Positions 32,854 through 40,255 of a stretch of DNA of 43,675 nucleotides are shown in pieces. The notes beneath the pieces were generated by a model. It was not told where the DNA came from. It ran no database searches and saw nothing but the letters and a program-made list of their open reading frames with translations. Source of the DNA: Christensenella sp. UBA7703 (GTDB lineage: Bacteria > Bacillota > Clostridia > Christensenellales > CAG-138). The position numbers and the translations under genes were made by a program. The stretch is taken from positions 1 to 43,675 of the forward strand of contig DLGD01000040.1 of NCBI GenBank assembly GCA_002482505.1, read 5' to 3'. The stretch's first letter is position 1. Every line of letters begins with the position of its first letter.

Positions 32854-33918
32854 TTAGCCTACCGCGCCGCCGCTGGCGGCAAACACGAGAAACGAAGCCT
32901 TATCCGTAAGGATATAGCCGTCCATCTCGTTTGCCATGGTCAAGCTGATATTCATGTTTGCATTGCCGGAGAAATACCATTCGCCTAAGGCGGCTACGCT
33001 GGCCGGATCCGTCGTGATGCCGAGCGAAGACGGCCAGAGAGTGGCTTCTGTTGCATGGGTTGCGCTGAAATCCCCGCGTGAAACGAACGGGAACTTGCCT
33101 TCTGCAATGCGCGCAAACGCTTCCTGCATGTTTGCTGCTTGGGCGCACTTTGCAGGATCGTCCAAAGGACCTGCCAGCACATAGTCGGAAGTAAAGAACG
33201 CAAGCCGCTCTGTATCGCAGCTTGGAACAAGCGCGGCGTAGCCATCCTTCACAAAGGCTTCTTCCTGTGCTTTGTCGTCCAGCAGAATGAGATCCGCGTT
33301 GCCCATCTTGGCCTGCGCAAGCACTTCCTCCGGCTCGTCGGAGAGTACCTCGACCGCGTAGCCATATGTTTCTTCAAACACGGGCAGCAGCGCATCCAGA
33401 AGTCCGCTTTCGACGAGTGCCGTCGTGGTCAGCAGGCGAATTTGCTTGGTGATGTTCTCCGCCGGATGAATGCTGCCGGAGAAACTCTGCTTCATGGGGT
33501 TCATCTGATAGAGCGCTTCGCCATAGGTGTCTTCTCCATAGTGGGAGATGATCATCGCTGCGTCGTCGCCCAGGAGCCAGTAGACAAGCTCCGCAGCGCC
33601 CGGTGTATTGATCACAACGTCGCTGATCGCCTTGCCGTCCGCGTCTTGGAAGGCTGCGTCCGGATTCACCGCGATGAGGGCGTATTCGTCCGCCAGACTA
33701 TCTTCTTGTGTGCGAAGAATCTTTAGCCCAAGCCAGTCCGCGGCAGTGGTCATCGGCGCAACGGGCGCAACCGGTGTCGCCGTATCCTCCGGCGAGTCCT
33801 GAATGGTCATAGCAACAGCATCCGACGCTGTTGCAACGGGTTGCGCCTGCTTTGTGCAGGCAAGAGCGGAAAACGCGAGTAAAATCGAAATCATCACTAA
33901 AAAGATACGTTTTGTCAT
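32854..33918 (-). CDS. TupA-like oxyanion-binding lipoprotein, apparently circularly permuted
   Basis: A 354-residue secreted lipoprotein: signal peptide with lipidated Cys21 (SALAC), then a Thr/Pro-rich linker. The sequence resembles tungstate-binding TupA proteins, but in rearranged order. Residues 60-141 (ALIAVNPD, ELVYWLLG, IISHYGEDTYGEALY) look like the C-terminal part of TupA, and residues 160-345 (RLLTTTALVESGLLDALLPV, FPFVSRGDFSATH, MDGYILTDKASFL) look like its N-terminal and middle parts. The anion-binding TTTS is TTTA here. No TupB/TupC permease or ATPase gene adjoins it, so it may not feed a transporter. AAAGGAG lies eight bases before the ATG. Confidence 0.8.
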   Translation of the reverse strand: MTKRIFLVMISILLAFSALACTKQAQPVATASDAVAMTIQDSPEDTATPVAPVAPMTTAADWLGLKILRTQEDSLADEYALIAVNPDAAFQDADGKAISDVVINTPGAAELVYWLLGDDAAMIISHYGEDTYGEALYQMNPMKQSFSGSIHPAENITKQIRLLTTTALVESGLLDALLPVFEETYGYAVEVLSDEPEEVLAQAKMGNADLILLDDKAQEEAFVKDGYAALVPSCDTERLAFFTSDYVLAGPLDDPAKCAQAANMQEAFARIAEGKFPFVSRGDFSATHATEATLWPSSLGITTDPASVAALGEWYFSGNANMNISLTMANEMDGYILTDKASFLVFAASGGAVG

Positions 33919-34102
33919 GTGTGATTCTCCTTTGTCCATCGGGAAATATCATGCGAAATCTCCCGGTTTTTCTCGTTTTTGCGAACGTGTGTACTGCAAA
34001 ACCCGCATTTGGTTAGCTGGGTTCATCGGTCGAGCCTCTGGTTTCCCCGCCGCGGTTATTATTTCACAACGCGTCCGGCTTGTCAAATTCACCACGCTGT
34101 GT

Positions 34103-34687
34103 TTACGCCATTTCCTGATTGCGCAGGAGTTTTTGCGCCGAAATCGCGAGTTTTTGAAGCAACTTTGCGGTCCCCGGCGCAACGCCTGTTTCCCGCGCGA
34201 TCCACGCAAGGTCTGCATCCTCCGCGGCATATTCCGGCTTGAGATAGATCAGCTTTGTCTGGCGGCTGGTGTTGAGCGCGTCTTCGCGGCACATTCGTTC
34301 GCTGTAGCGCGCTTCGTTCTCCGAGTCGCTGGCACGGCAGGCGGAGATTGCCTCTCTGCGCTGCCAGAGCCGCATGCAAACCGGAATCGCAACGGCAAGC
34401 CCAAGCACGAAAAAGCCGATTCCCTGCACGACAACGCTCTGCGAAAGGGCGGCGAGCAGCGCCCCGATGGGTAGAAGAACAAGCGGCCAGAGCAGCAACT
34501 CTCCGCGCAGATGCCGGTCGTTTTTTATGCCGTCGATATACGCGCGTAAACATTCCCGGCACACGCCGCGGTAGATTACGCCAAAAAACGCTTCCCTGTC
34601 GCTAAAGCGCGCATAGGCAAACGAAAACTCCGCAGCGCCACCGCAAAGATGGCATTTGATCTGAAGTGGTTGCTCCAAGAAAAACAC
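34103..34687 (-). CDS. Zinc-ribbon membrane protein of unknown function
   Basis: Not a recognised family. The 194-residue protein begins with a zinc-ribbon-like four-Cys unit (Cys12-x2-Cys15 and Cys43-x2-Cys46), then two membrane helices (about 64-80 and 86-104) and a soluble C-terminal tail of about 85 residues ending in ETGVAPGTAKLLQKL. The predicted start is GTG at 34687, with AAGGAG only two bases upstream, so the true start may be a later TTG. The upstream region carries repeated CATGTGAAA-like motifs. Confidence 0.7.
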   Translation of the reverse strand: MFFLEQPLQIKCHLCGGAAEFSFAYARFSDREAFFGVIYRGVCRECLRAYIDGIKNDRHLRGELLLWPLVLLPIGALLAALSQSVVVQGIGFFVLGLAVAIPVCMRLWQRREAISACRASDSENEARYSERMCREDALNTSRQTKLIYLKPEYAAEDADLAWIARETGVAPGTAKLLQKLAISAQKLLRNQEMA

Positions 34688-34840
34688 TGCTCCTTATCGT
34701 TTTGTTGATCGGCAAGTGATCTGGCACGTGTCTTTTTCACATGATTTACATGTTTTTTCACATGTTACTATATCATAAAAAAATTGTTGGCACCTCTTCT
34801 AATGATAAAAAGTGTAAAATTCACAATTCAGTACCTCACA
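34688..34840. promoter_or_regulatory. Upstream region with repeated CATGT motifs
   Basis: On the minus strand three CATGT cores (AACATGTGAAAA, ACATGTAAA, TCATGTGAAAA) stand 12 and 9 bases apart between about 34730 and 34765, next to a TATAGT -10-like box. They could be operator sites for the zinc-ribbon gene. No gene is seen here. Confidence 0.4.
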
Positions 34841-34874
34841 GAAAAACGACAAAACGCACGGCTTGTCCCGTGCG
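34841..34874 (-). terminator. Terminator of the di-heme membrane protein gene
   Basis: CGCACGG (34855-34861) pairs with CCGTGCG (34868-34874); on the minus strand TTTTGTCGTTTTT follows. On the plus strand a T6 run follows too. Confidence 0.78.
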
Positions 34875-34908
34875 CTTTGTGTTTTTTCAATATACTTGAT
34901 CCCGTATG

Positions 34909-35316
34909 TTAAATACGCGTGATGACATGCACCACAAACGCGGCAATCAACGCGATTACACTGCCCCGGTGCGCCCAGAGCATCGCGGGTGTGCGCTTCT
35001 TCGCCTTGAACATGACCACCCCGAGGACGACGGTAACCACCGCGAGCCCTGCGGTGACCAGCCCCGTGATGGACACCCAGCGAAAGAGAATCTGCACCAC
35101 CACATGCGCCACCATCAGCGCCGCCGCACCGAAGCCAAAGAAGCGATGGTTCTTCACGAGAAACTTCATGACGGACGTGTAACCCTGTTTAAACTTGCTC
35201 TCTTTGGGCAATTTCATCACCCATTTGCGGTTGACAAACTTGACACAAAAATTCAGGATCGCACCCCCGAATAAAACGGCGGTCAAAATACCAAGTAATT
35301 CTCCGATTTCAACCAT
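34909..35316 (-). CDS. Four-helix membrane protein, predicted di-heme cytochrome b-like
   Basis: A 135-residue protein with four membrane helices. Two of them each carry a pair of histidines 14 residues apart: His57/His71 and His116/His130. That spacing puts one His near each membrane face and is the classic way two b haems are held between two helices. The size and pattern suggest a small cytochrome b561-like or ferric-reductase-like electron carrier, but no family name can be given with certainty. AGGGGA precedes the ATG. Monocistronic, with its own terminator. Confidence 0.75.
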   Translation of the reverse strand: MVEIGELLGILTAVLFGGAILNFCVKFVNRKWVMKLPKESKFKQGYTSVMKFLVKNHRFFGFGAAALMVAHVVVQILFRWVSITGLVTAGLAVVTVVLGVVMFKAKKRTPAMLWAHRGSVIALIAAFVVHVITRI

Positions 35317-35533
35317 AAACAGTCCCCTTTTTTTCGATTACAGTAACGGTACCACTTTGCATCCGCACAAGCAAGAGTGCAGGTTAAATTTTCGAAAATC
35401 TCACTCCCGTATTTATAGTTTTACGTGTAATATAGATATATCACTAAAAAAATTGCAATCTTGTTGTCAGATTTCCGTTCGCAAAACAGATATATCAGGT
35501 GAGAATTCTCAAGACCACACAGGAGGTTCTATC
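35317..35533. promoter_or_regulatory. Divergent control region upstream of the sigma factor
   Basis: It holds a perfect palindrome, ATTTTCGAAAAT (35388-35399), and two identical AGATATATCA boxes (35434-35443 and 35488-35497) 54 bases apart, with AGGAGG at 35521-35526 before the sigma gene. No standard sigma-A promoter stands out, consistent with use of an alternative sigma factor, possibly autoregulation. Confidence 0.45.
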
Positions 35534-36079
35534 ATGGATGCTGTTACCGATCTGCTCCGGCGCGACCCGGAACGCGCGCTGAGTCAGATGCTCGGCGCGT
35601 ACACGGGCTTGGTTTACCATGCTGCCGCCGCGGTGCTCGGGCGCTCTTCCCACGAGGAGATTGAGGAATGCGTCAACGACGCGTTCCTCGTCATCTACAA
35701 AAGCCGCGACCGACTGGACTTCTCGCAAGGCTCGGTGAAGGCTTATCTTTGTGCAACGGCGCGAAATCTTGCCATCAATCGCCTCAAGAAGCGCGAAGGC
35801 GCGCAGGAGGTGTCTCTGGACGAGTTTGTATCCTCCCCCTCCGAGCAGACGGAGTCCGCCGCGCTTCGCAATCTAGAGGCGGAGGAGTTGGTCAACGCGG
35901 TGCTCGCGCTCGGCGAGCCGGACAGCAAGATCATCCTCTACCGATACTATTTCGATTTGCCGAGCAAACAGATTGCAAAGCTGCTCGGCACTCAGCCAAA
36001 CACAATCGACCAGCGCCTGCGGCGCGCGCTGGGCAAACTCAACCGCCTCTCGAAAGGAGGAAACCGAAATGACGAATAA
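35534..36079 (+). CDS. ECF-like RNA polymerase sigma factor
   Basis: A 181-residue sigma-70 family protein with region 2 (about 20-85; VNDAFLVIYKSRDRLDF and the -10-recognising SVKAYLCATARNLAINRL) and region 4 (about 120-175; ILYRYYFDLPSKQIAKLLG plus a recognition helix NTIDQRLRRALGKL). Regions 1 and 3 are absent, as in extracytoplasmic-function sigma factors. It overlaps the next gene, a predicted anti-sigma factor, by 11 bases. The start at 35534 is fixed by AGGAGG seven bases upstream; the frame extends far upstream without another ribosome site. Confidence 0.93.
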   Translation: MDAVTDLLRRDPERALSQMLGAYTGLVYHAAAAVLGRSSHEEIEECVNDAFLVIYKSRDRLDFSQGSVKAYLCATARNLAINRLKKREGAQEVSLDEFVSSPSEQTESAALRNLEAEELVNAVLALGEPDSKIILYRYYFDLPSKQIAKLLGTQPNTIDQRLRRALGKLNRLSKGGNRNDE

Positions 36080-37550
36080 TCACGTACTCCGCTTTCCCAC
36101 GCTCAGCGTGCGGCAAACGCAGCGCTTGCTCGCCGGAACGGGCATCCTGCCGCTTCCACGCGCCGCTGCCAGCCGCATCCGCGCAAGCGTTTTGCAAAAA
36201 GCCGCGCCAAAATCCCTCGCGCGAAACCGCATTCGCCGGACGCTGGTTCCGATTGCGGCTTGCCTGCTTGCCATCATCGTGTTCTTTGTCGCCTTTCCGA
36301 AGGCCGCGCTTGCGGTTTCGGAGTTCTTGGGGCGTGTGTTTACCCCCAGCCGGTACATGAACGAAGACCCAGCCACGCGAACTCCCGTTCCTTCGATTGA
36401 CGAAGCGCTTGCAGCCGCCGCTCCCAAAGACGGGGACTACAGCATCACGCTGATGCCCGATCTGCCCAACGCGCAGGAGTTTGTCGATTTCCGCGCGCAA
36501 AACGGTTATGACCCGTTTTCAGAGGAAAACTGGGGTTGGCTCAAGGACATTCGCCCGGAGATTGCAGAGGTGCTTTACGACGGCAATCAGCTGATTTGGA
36601 ACACAAATCTGTTTACCACAAACGAACACGTGCGGGAGTTTATGGAAGGCTTTGGTGTAAAATCCGGCAGCAAGCTGAGTGTTGACGCACTGATGGGTGA
36701 CGTCACCTATACCGTTGCGGGCGATCCGACGGTTTACACGCTCGATGTCAGCGGGCACGGTATCACGCCGATCTTTGACGAAACAGCGCTGGCCACCGCG
36801 AACCACGCCGTATTGTACAGCGATTTCTACATCAACAGTGCGCACCCGCTGCCCGACGGCATCCTGACCATCACGCAGAACATCCGCGTTTGCGAAAAGG
36901 ACGCGATGGATTATGGCGCAACGGTTGCGATCATCACACATACCTTCACGTTTGATACGACAAAGGGAAATACAACCGCTGCGGATGGCGCAGAGGCGGA
37001 GTATCCGCTTTCGGGAGAGGCGTACATCTCGTTTGATCACACGGAGTTTAGCGAAGATCAGCTTACCATGACCAAGTGGACGATGCAGACGCAGAAGGTT
37101 TCTCTCGACGGGGTCAAACTTAAAGTGAAGTATGAATACTTGCCAACAGGCATATTGGTTCACCTTTCCGTTGCAGAAAAGCCCGCCGACTGGACGGATG
37201 AAATGGCAAGCGCGTTTTTGCGCACAACAGGAAAGACATCCGCCAACGATTATCAATCCGCGGGGATCGCAAATGTTGTCTATATCGACGGCAAACTGAT
37301 CGGCGAAGCTTCCCAGCCGGAGAGTTGGTTGCAAGGCGAACTGCAATACATCCTTCCTGTCTATCCTGATCAATATGCAGACGTGCAATCCGTCGTCATG
37401 AAGCTCTCGCTTGCTTATCTGGTGACCTATAACGGTGCCGATCTCCTCTCAGGAGAGGTCTACACCATTCCGGAAGGAGGCTCCGGTTCGGACGGTGTTG
37501 TCAATCTCATTCCTTTGATCGAAATCACCGTTCCGCTGCCGAATAACTAA
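36069..37550 (+). CDS. Predicted membrane anti-sigma factor with large extracellular domain
   Basis: A 493-residue protein: a basic cytoplasmic N-terminus (1-55), one membrane helix (about 58-78) and an extracellular part of over 400 residues rich in beta strands. Coupling to the sigma gene (11-base overlap, AGGAGG inside the sigma gene) and the topology identify it as the cognate anti-sigma factor. The N-terminal 55 residues, which would hold the sigma factor, show no zinc-binding His/Cys motif. The external domain looks like the DUF4179-type region of Firmicutes anti-sigma factors, but that name is tentative. The stimulus is unknown. Confidence 0.82.
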   Translation: MTNNHVLRFPTLSVRQTQRLLAGTGILPLPRAAASRIRASVLQKAAPKSLARNRIRRTLVPIAACLLAIIVFFVAFPKAALAVSEFLGRVFTPSRYMNEDPATRTPVPSIDEALAAAAPKDGDYSITLMPDLPNAQEFVDFRAQNGYDPFSEENWGWLKDIRPEIAEVLYDGNQLIWNTNLFTTNEHVREFMEGFGVKSGSKLSVDALMGDVTYTVAGDPTVYTLDVSGHGITPIFDETALATANHAVLYSDFYINSAHPLPDGILTITQNIRVCEKDAMDYGATVAIITHTFTFDTTKGNTTAADGAEAEYPLSGEAYISFDHTEFSEDQLTMTKWTMQTQKVSLDGVKLKVKYEYLPTGILVHLSVAEKPADWTDEMASAFLRTTGKTSANDYQSAGIANVVYIDGKLIGEASQPESWLQGELQYILPVYPDQYADVQSVVMKLSLAYLVTYNGADLLSGEVYTIPEGGSGSDGVVNLIPLIEITVPLPNN

Positions 37551-37571
37551 ACTTACTCGTTGCAAATCAAG

Positions 37572-37606
37572 AAACATCCCGTTGGAACGTCAGCGGGATG
37601 TTTTTG
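37572..37606 (+). terminator. Terminator of the sigma/anti-sigma operon
   Basis: AAACATCCCG and CGGGATGTTT form a ten-pair stem (37572-37581 and 37594-37603), followed by a T run. Confidence 0.88.
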
Positions 37607-37626
37607 TGTGCGGCGTGTTGAGGTGC

Positions 37627-37766
37627 GCGGGCGGATGCTATCCGCCCCTACAGACCTCGCGTTTCAACACGGGTTGATTGGTGTAAGAAAATAACAGGCA
37701 TCTTTCACGACGCGTGTTGGAGGTGCGGTTCAAGCCGCCTGTAGGGGTGGATAGCATCCGGCCCGC
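37627..37766. repeat. MITE-like palindromic repeat, copy B
   Basis: Same architecture as copy A: inverted arms GCGGGCGGAT-GCT-ATCCGCCCC (37627-37653 and 37739-37766). Its right arm differs from a perfect complement by one substitution and one inserted G. The spacer trinucleotide is GCT rather than ATT, changed in both arms together, which preserves pairing. The core CTTTCACGACGCG then GGTTCAAGCCGCC matches copy A. Confidence 0.8.
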
Positions 37767-37852
37767 GCTATCGTTTTGATCCATCCGCCCGCGCCTCTCT
37801 GCCACGCCCTTTTGTCCACATCCATCTGCTCGCGCCGTCACCGTAAAACGCA

Positions 37853-37887
37853 CAAAAAAGAAGGTGCCGTCAGCCGACGGCACCTTC
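37853..37887 (-). terminator. Terminator of the ABC-F gene
   Basis: GAAGGTGCCGTC and GACGGCACCTTC form a perfect 12-pair stem with an AGCC loop; on the minus strand a T6 run follows. Confidence 0.9.
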
Positions 37888-37907
37888 TTGCGTTTCTCGC
37901 AATTCCT

Positions 37908-39521
37908 TTAACTCCAAAGTTCACGCATTTTTTTCACTTCTTCGTTTTCAATATATTCGTCATATACCTCGCGCTTGTCGATCACGCCGCCAGGGAGAAT
38001 CTCCATGATACGGTTGGCAACCGTCTGCGTAATCTGGTGGTCGTGCGAGGTGAAGAGCATTACGCCTGTGAACTCCGTCATGCCTTCGTTGAGCGCGGTG
38101 ATCGCCTCTAGGTCGAGGTGGTTCGTCGGCTCATCTAGGATGAGCACATTCGCGCCGGAGAGCATCATCTTAGCAAGCATGCAGCGGTTTTTCTCGCCGC
38201 CGGAGAGCACGCGCGCTTCCTTGAGTGCTTCCTCCCCGGAAAACAGCAGCCGTCCCAGCCAACCGCGAATCGTTGTTTCATATTGGTCTTTGGAGTACTG
38301 CCGCAGCCAATCGACCAGCGAATACGTCACCCCGTCAAAATAGGCGGTATTGTCGCTCGGCAGATAGGCCTGCGTCGTCGTCACGCCCCATTTGAAGCTG
38401 CCCGCGTCGGGTTCGAGTTCACCCATCAAAATCTGAAACAGCGTCGTGCGCGCGAGCTCATCCTCGCCCACAAACGCAACCTTGTCCCCGCCGCAGATGA
38501 CGAAACTCACGTTGTTGAGCACGTTTCTGCCACCGATGTTCTTGGTCAGCCCGTTGACGGAGAGAATATCGTTGCCCACCTCGCGGTCTGGCTTGAAGTG
38601 GATAAACGGATACCGGCGCGAGGACGGAGCGAAATTACCCATGTCGAGGTTATCGAGCATCTTCTTGCGCGAGGTTGCCTGCTTTGACTTGCTGGCGTTT
38701 GCCGAGAAGCGCATGATGAACTCCTGCAGTTCCTTGGCCTTCTGCTCGTTTTGCTTGCGCTTGTCCTTCTCCTGCCGCGCGGCGAGCTGTGTATATTCAT
38801 ACCAGAAATCGTAGTTTCCGACATACATCTGCATCTTGCCGTAGTCGATGTCCACAATGTGCGTGCAAACCTTATTAAGGAAGTGCCGGTCGTGGGAGAC
38901 CACGATGACGGTGTTCGGAAAATCGAGCAGGAACTCCTCCAACCAGTGGATCGCGTAGATGTCGAGGTTGTTGGTCGGCTCGTCCAGCAGCAGGATATTC
39001 GGCTTGGCAAACAGCGCCTGCGCGAGCAGAACCTTGACCTTGTTCGGGCCGTCCAGCTCCGCCATCGGCGCGTTTTGCAGCGCGGCGGGAACGCCGAGAC
39101 CGTTTAATAAGATCTCAACGTCGGACTCCGCGCTCCAGCCATCCAACTCGGCAAACTCGCCTTCGAGTTCCGCAAGACGGATGCCGTCTGCGTCGTCAAA
39201 GTCCGGCTTGGCGTAGAGTTCTTCCTTGAGCTGCATAATCTCGTGCAGCCGCTCATAACCCATGATGACCGTCTCCATGACGGTGTATTGGTCAAAGGCA
39301 TAGTGATCCTGCCGCAGCACCGCAATACGCTCGCCGGGAGTAATCGAAATTTCGCCTTTGTTCGGCTCCAGTTCACCGGAAAGAATCCGCAAAAACGTAG
39401 ATTTTCCTGTCCCGTTTGCGCCGATGAGACCATAGCAATTTCCGTTGGTAAACTGTATATCCACGTGCTCAAACAGCGGCCTGCCGCCGAACTGAAGGGA
39501 TACGTTTCTTGCGCTAATCAT
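37908..39521 (-). CDS. ABC-F family ATPase (YbiT/YkpA type)
   Basis: A 537-residue soluble protein with two ABC domains and no membrane segment, acting on ribosomes or translation factors in this family. Domain 1 has Walker A GANGTGKST and Walker B ILLLDEPTNNLD; domain 2 has signature LSGGEK and LILDEPTNHLD. The linker KELQEFIMRFSANASKSKQA is typical of the YbiT/YkpA branch. The second Walker A reads GEDELARTT, degenerate as in other members of this branch as I recall them. The first signature is LDGPNK, further from LSGGQ than usual. Its role is probably translational, not drug export. Confidence 0.92.
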   Translation of the reverse strand: MISARNVSLQFGGRPLFEHVDIQFTNGNCYGLIGANGTGKSTFLRILSGELEPNKGEISITPGERIAVLRQDHYAFDQYTVMETVIMGYERLHEIMQLKEELYAKPDFDDADGIRLAELEGEFAELDGWSAESDVEILLNGLGVPAALQNAPMAELDGPNKVKVLLAQALFAKPNILLLDEPTNNLDIYAIHWLEEFLLDFPNTVIVVSHDRHFLNKVCTHIVDIDYGKMQMYVGNYDFWYEYTQLAARQEKDKRKQNEQKAKELQEFIMRFSANASKSKQATSRKKMLDNLDMGNFAPSSRRYPFIHFKPDREVGNDILSVNGLTKNIGGRNVLNNVSFVICGGDKVAFVGEDELARTTLFQILMGELEPDAGSFKWGVTTTQAYLPSDNTAYFDGVTYSLVDWLRQYSKDQYETTIRGWLGRLLFSGEEALKEARVLSGGEKNRCMLAKMMLSGANVLILDEPTNHLDLEAITALNEGMTEFTGVMLFTSHDHQITQTVANRIMEILPGGVIDKREVYDEYIENEEVKKMRELWS

Positions 39522-39591
39522 GATAAAATACCTGCTTTCCTGTCAAAACAACCGCTATCATACCATATTGCGCCGAAAAATCAAAGCTCCG

Positions 39592-40092
39592 CTATGCATT
39601 CCGAGCAGAAAGATACAGGTTTCTGAGCAGTTCTTTGCCTGTTTTGGTACAAAAGAGCTTCTGCTGCACGGTGTGGATGGCGTCCTCGTCCATCTCGTCC
39701 TCAAACGCGTTGACGAGGAAGTCCGCCTCCACGAGGATTTGATAGTCCATACCCAGTATGTTTGTGTAGGTGTGGTGGTGCGCAATCAGCCAGCAAACGC
39801 GTTCAATCACGCGCTCCTCTACGCCGAGGCTCGCCAGCAGAGCACGCGCTTCCGGCGGGCCTTCCTCTTGCTGGTGTACGCCGGAACAGTTGCCAAATTT
39901 TTGCTCGCTGTTGCGAATGCCGATGTCGTGCGTGAGCGCTGCGATCTCCAGAATCTCCTGCGTGTCAGCATCCAGCCCCTCCTGCTCTCCAATCGTCTTG
40001 GCAAAGGCAAACACCTTCAGCAGGTGATTGATTCGCCTCGCATCGCCCGCGTTGTAGGCGCACATGGCTGCCGCAACATCCCCAATCTTCAC
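39592..40092 (-). CDS. HD-domain phosphohydrolase
   Basis: A 166-residue protein of the HD superfamily. His in RRINHLLKVF, the HD pair in ALTHDIGI and the later IAHHHTYTN supply metal ligands. Such enzymes cleave phosphomono- or diesters of nucleotides; no specific substrate can be named. It starts at GTG 40092, with AGAGGAA about eight bases upstream, and lies 70 bases before the ABC-F gene on the same strand, possibly cotranscribed. Confidence 0.85.
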   Translation of the reverse strand: MKIGDVAAAMCAYNAGDARRINHLLKVFAFAKTIGEQEGLDADTQEILEIAALTHDIGIRNSEQKFGNCSGVHQQEEGPPEARALLASLGVEERVIERVCWLIAHHHTYTNILGMDYQILVEADFLVNAFEDEMDEDAIHTVQQKLFCTKTGKELLRNLYLSARNA

Positions 40093-40213
40093 CCAACATT
40101 CCTCTTTTCTTTCCTGTTTTTTGTGTTGGTTTGCTCGCTGTCTATTGTTTGCTTATTTTCCGCTTGATCGCTTGTTTTCTGTATTCTACACGGTTTTCGT
40201 TTCGGCGTATAGC

Positions 40214-40240
40214 AGAAAAAAAGAGAGGTTGCCCTCTCTT
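40214..40240 (-). terminator. Terminator upstream-side of the HD gene, after ada
   Basis: AAGAGAGG and CCTCTCTT pair around a four-base loop; on the minus strand a T7 run follows. It lies 16 bases after the ada stop. Confidence 0.85.
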
Positions 40241-40255
40241 GATTTGCTTTGTTTT

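Larger units (their letters stand above)
37551..37907. other. Intergenic region with terminators and repeat
   Basis: The region holds the anti-sigma terminator, repeat copy B and the ABC-F terminator. Short open frames here lie over the repeat and have no ribosome site. No gene is supported. Confidence 0.7.

Noticed and set aside
38440..38480. Degenerate second Walker A of the ABC-F protein as evidence of a dead gene
   Set aside because: From memory, YkpA/YbiT relatives also have a weak second Walker A, so this alone is probably a family trait.
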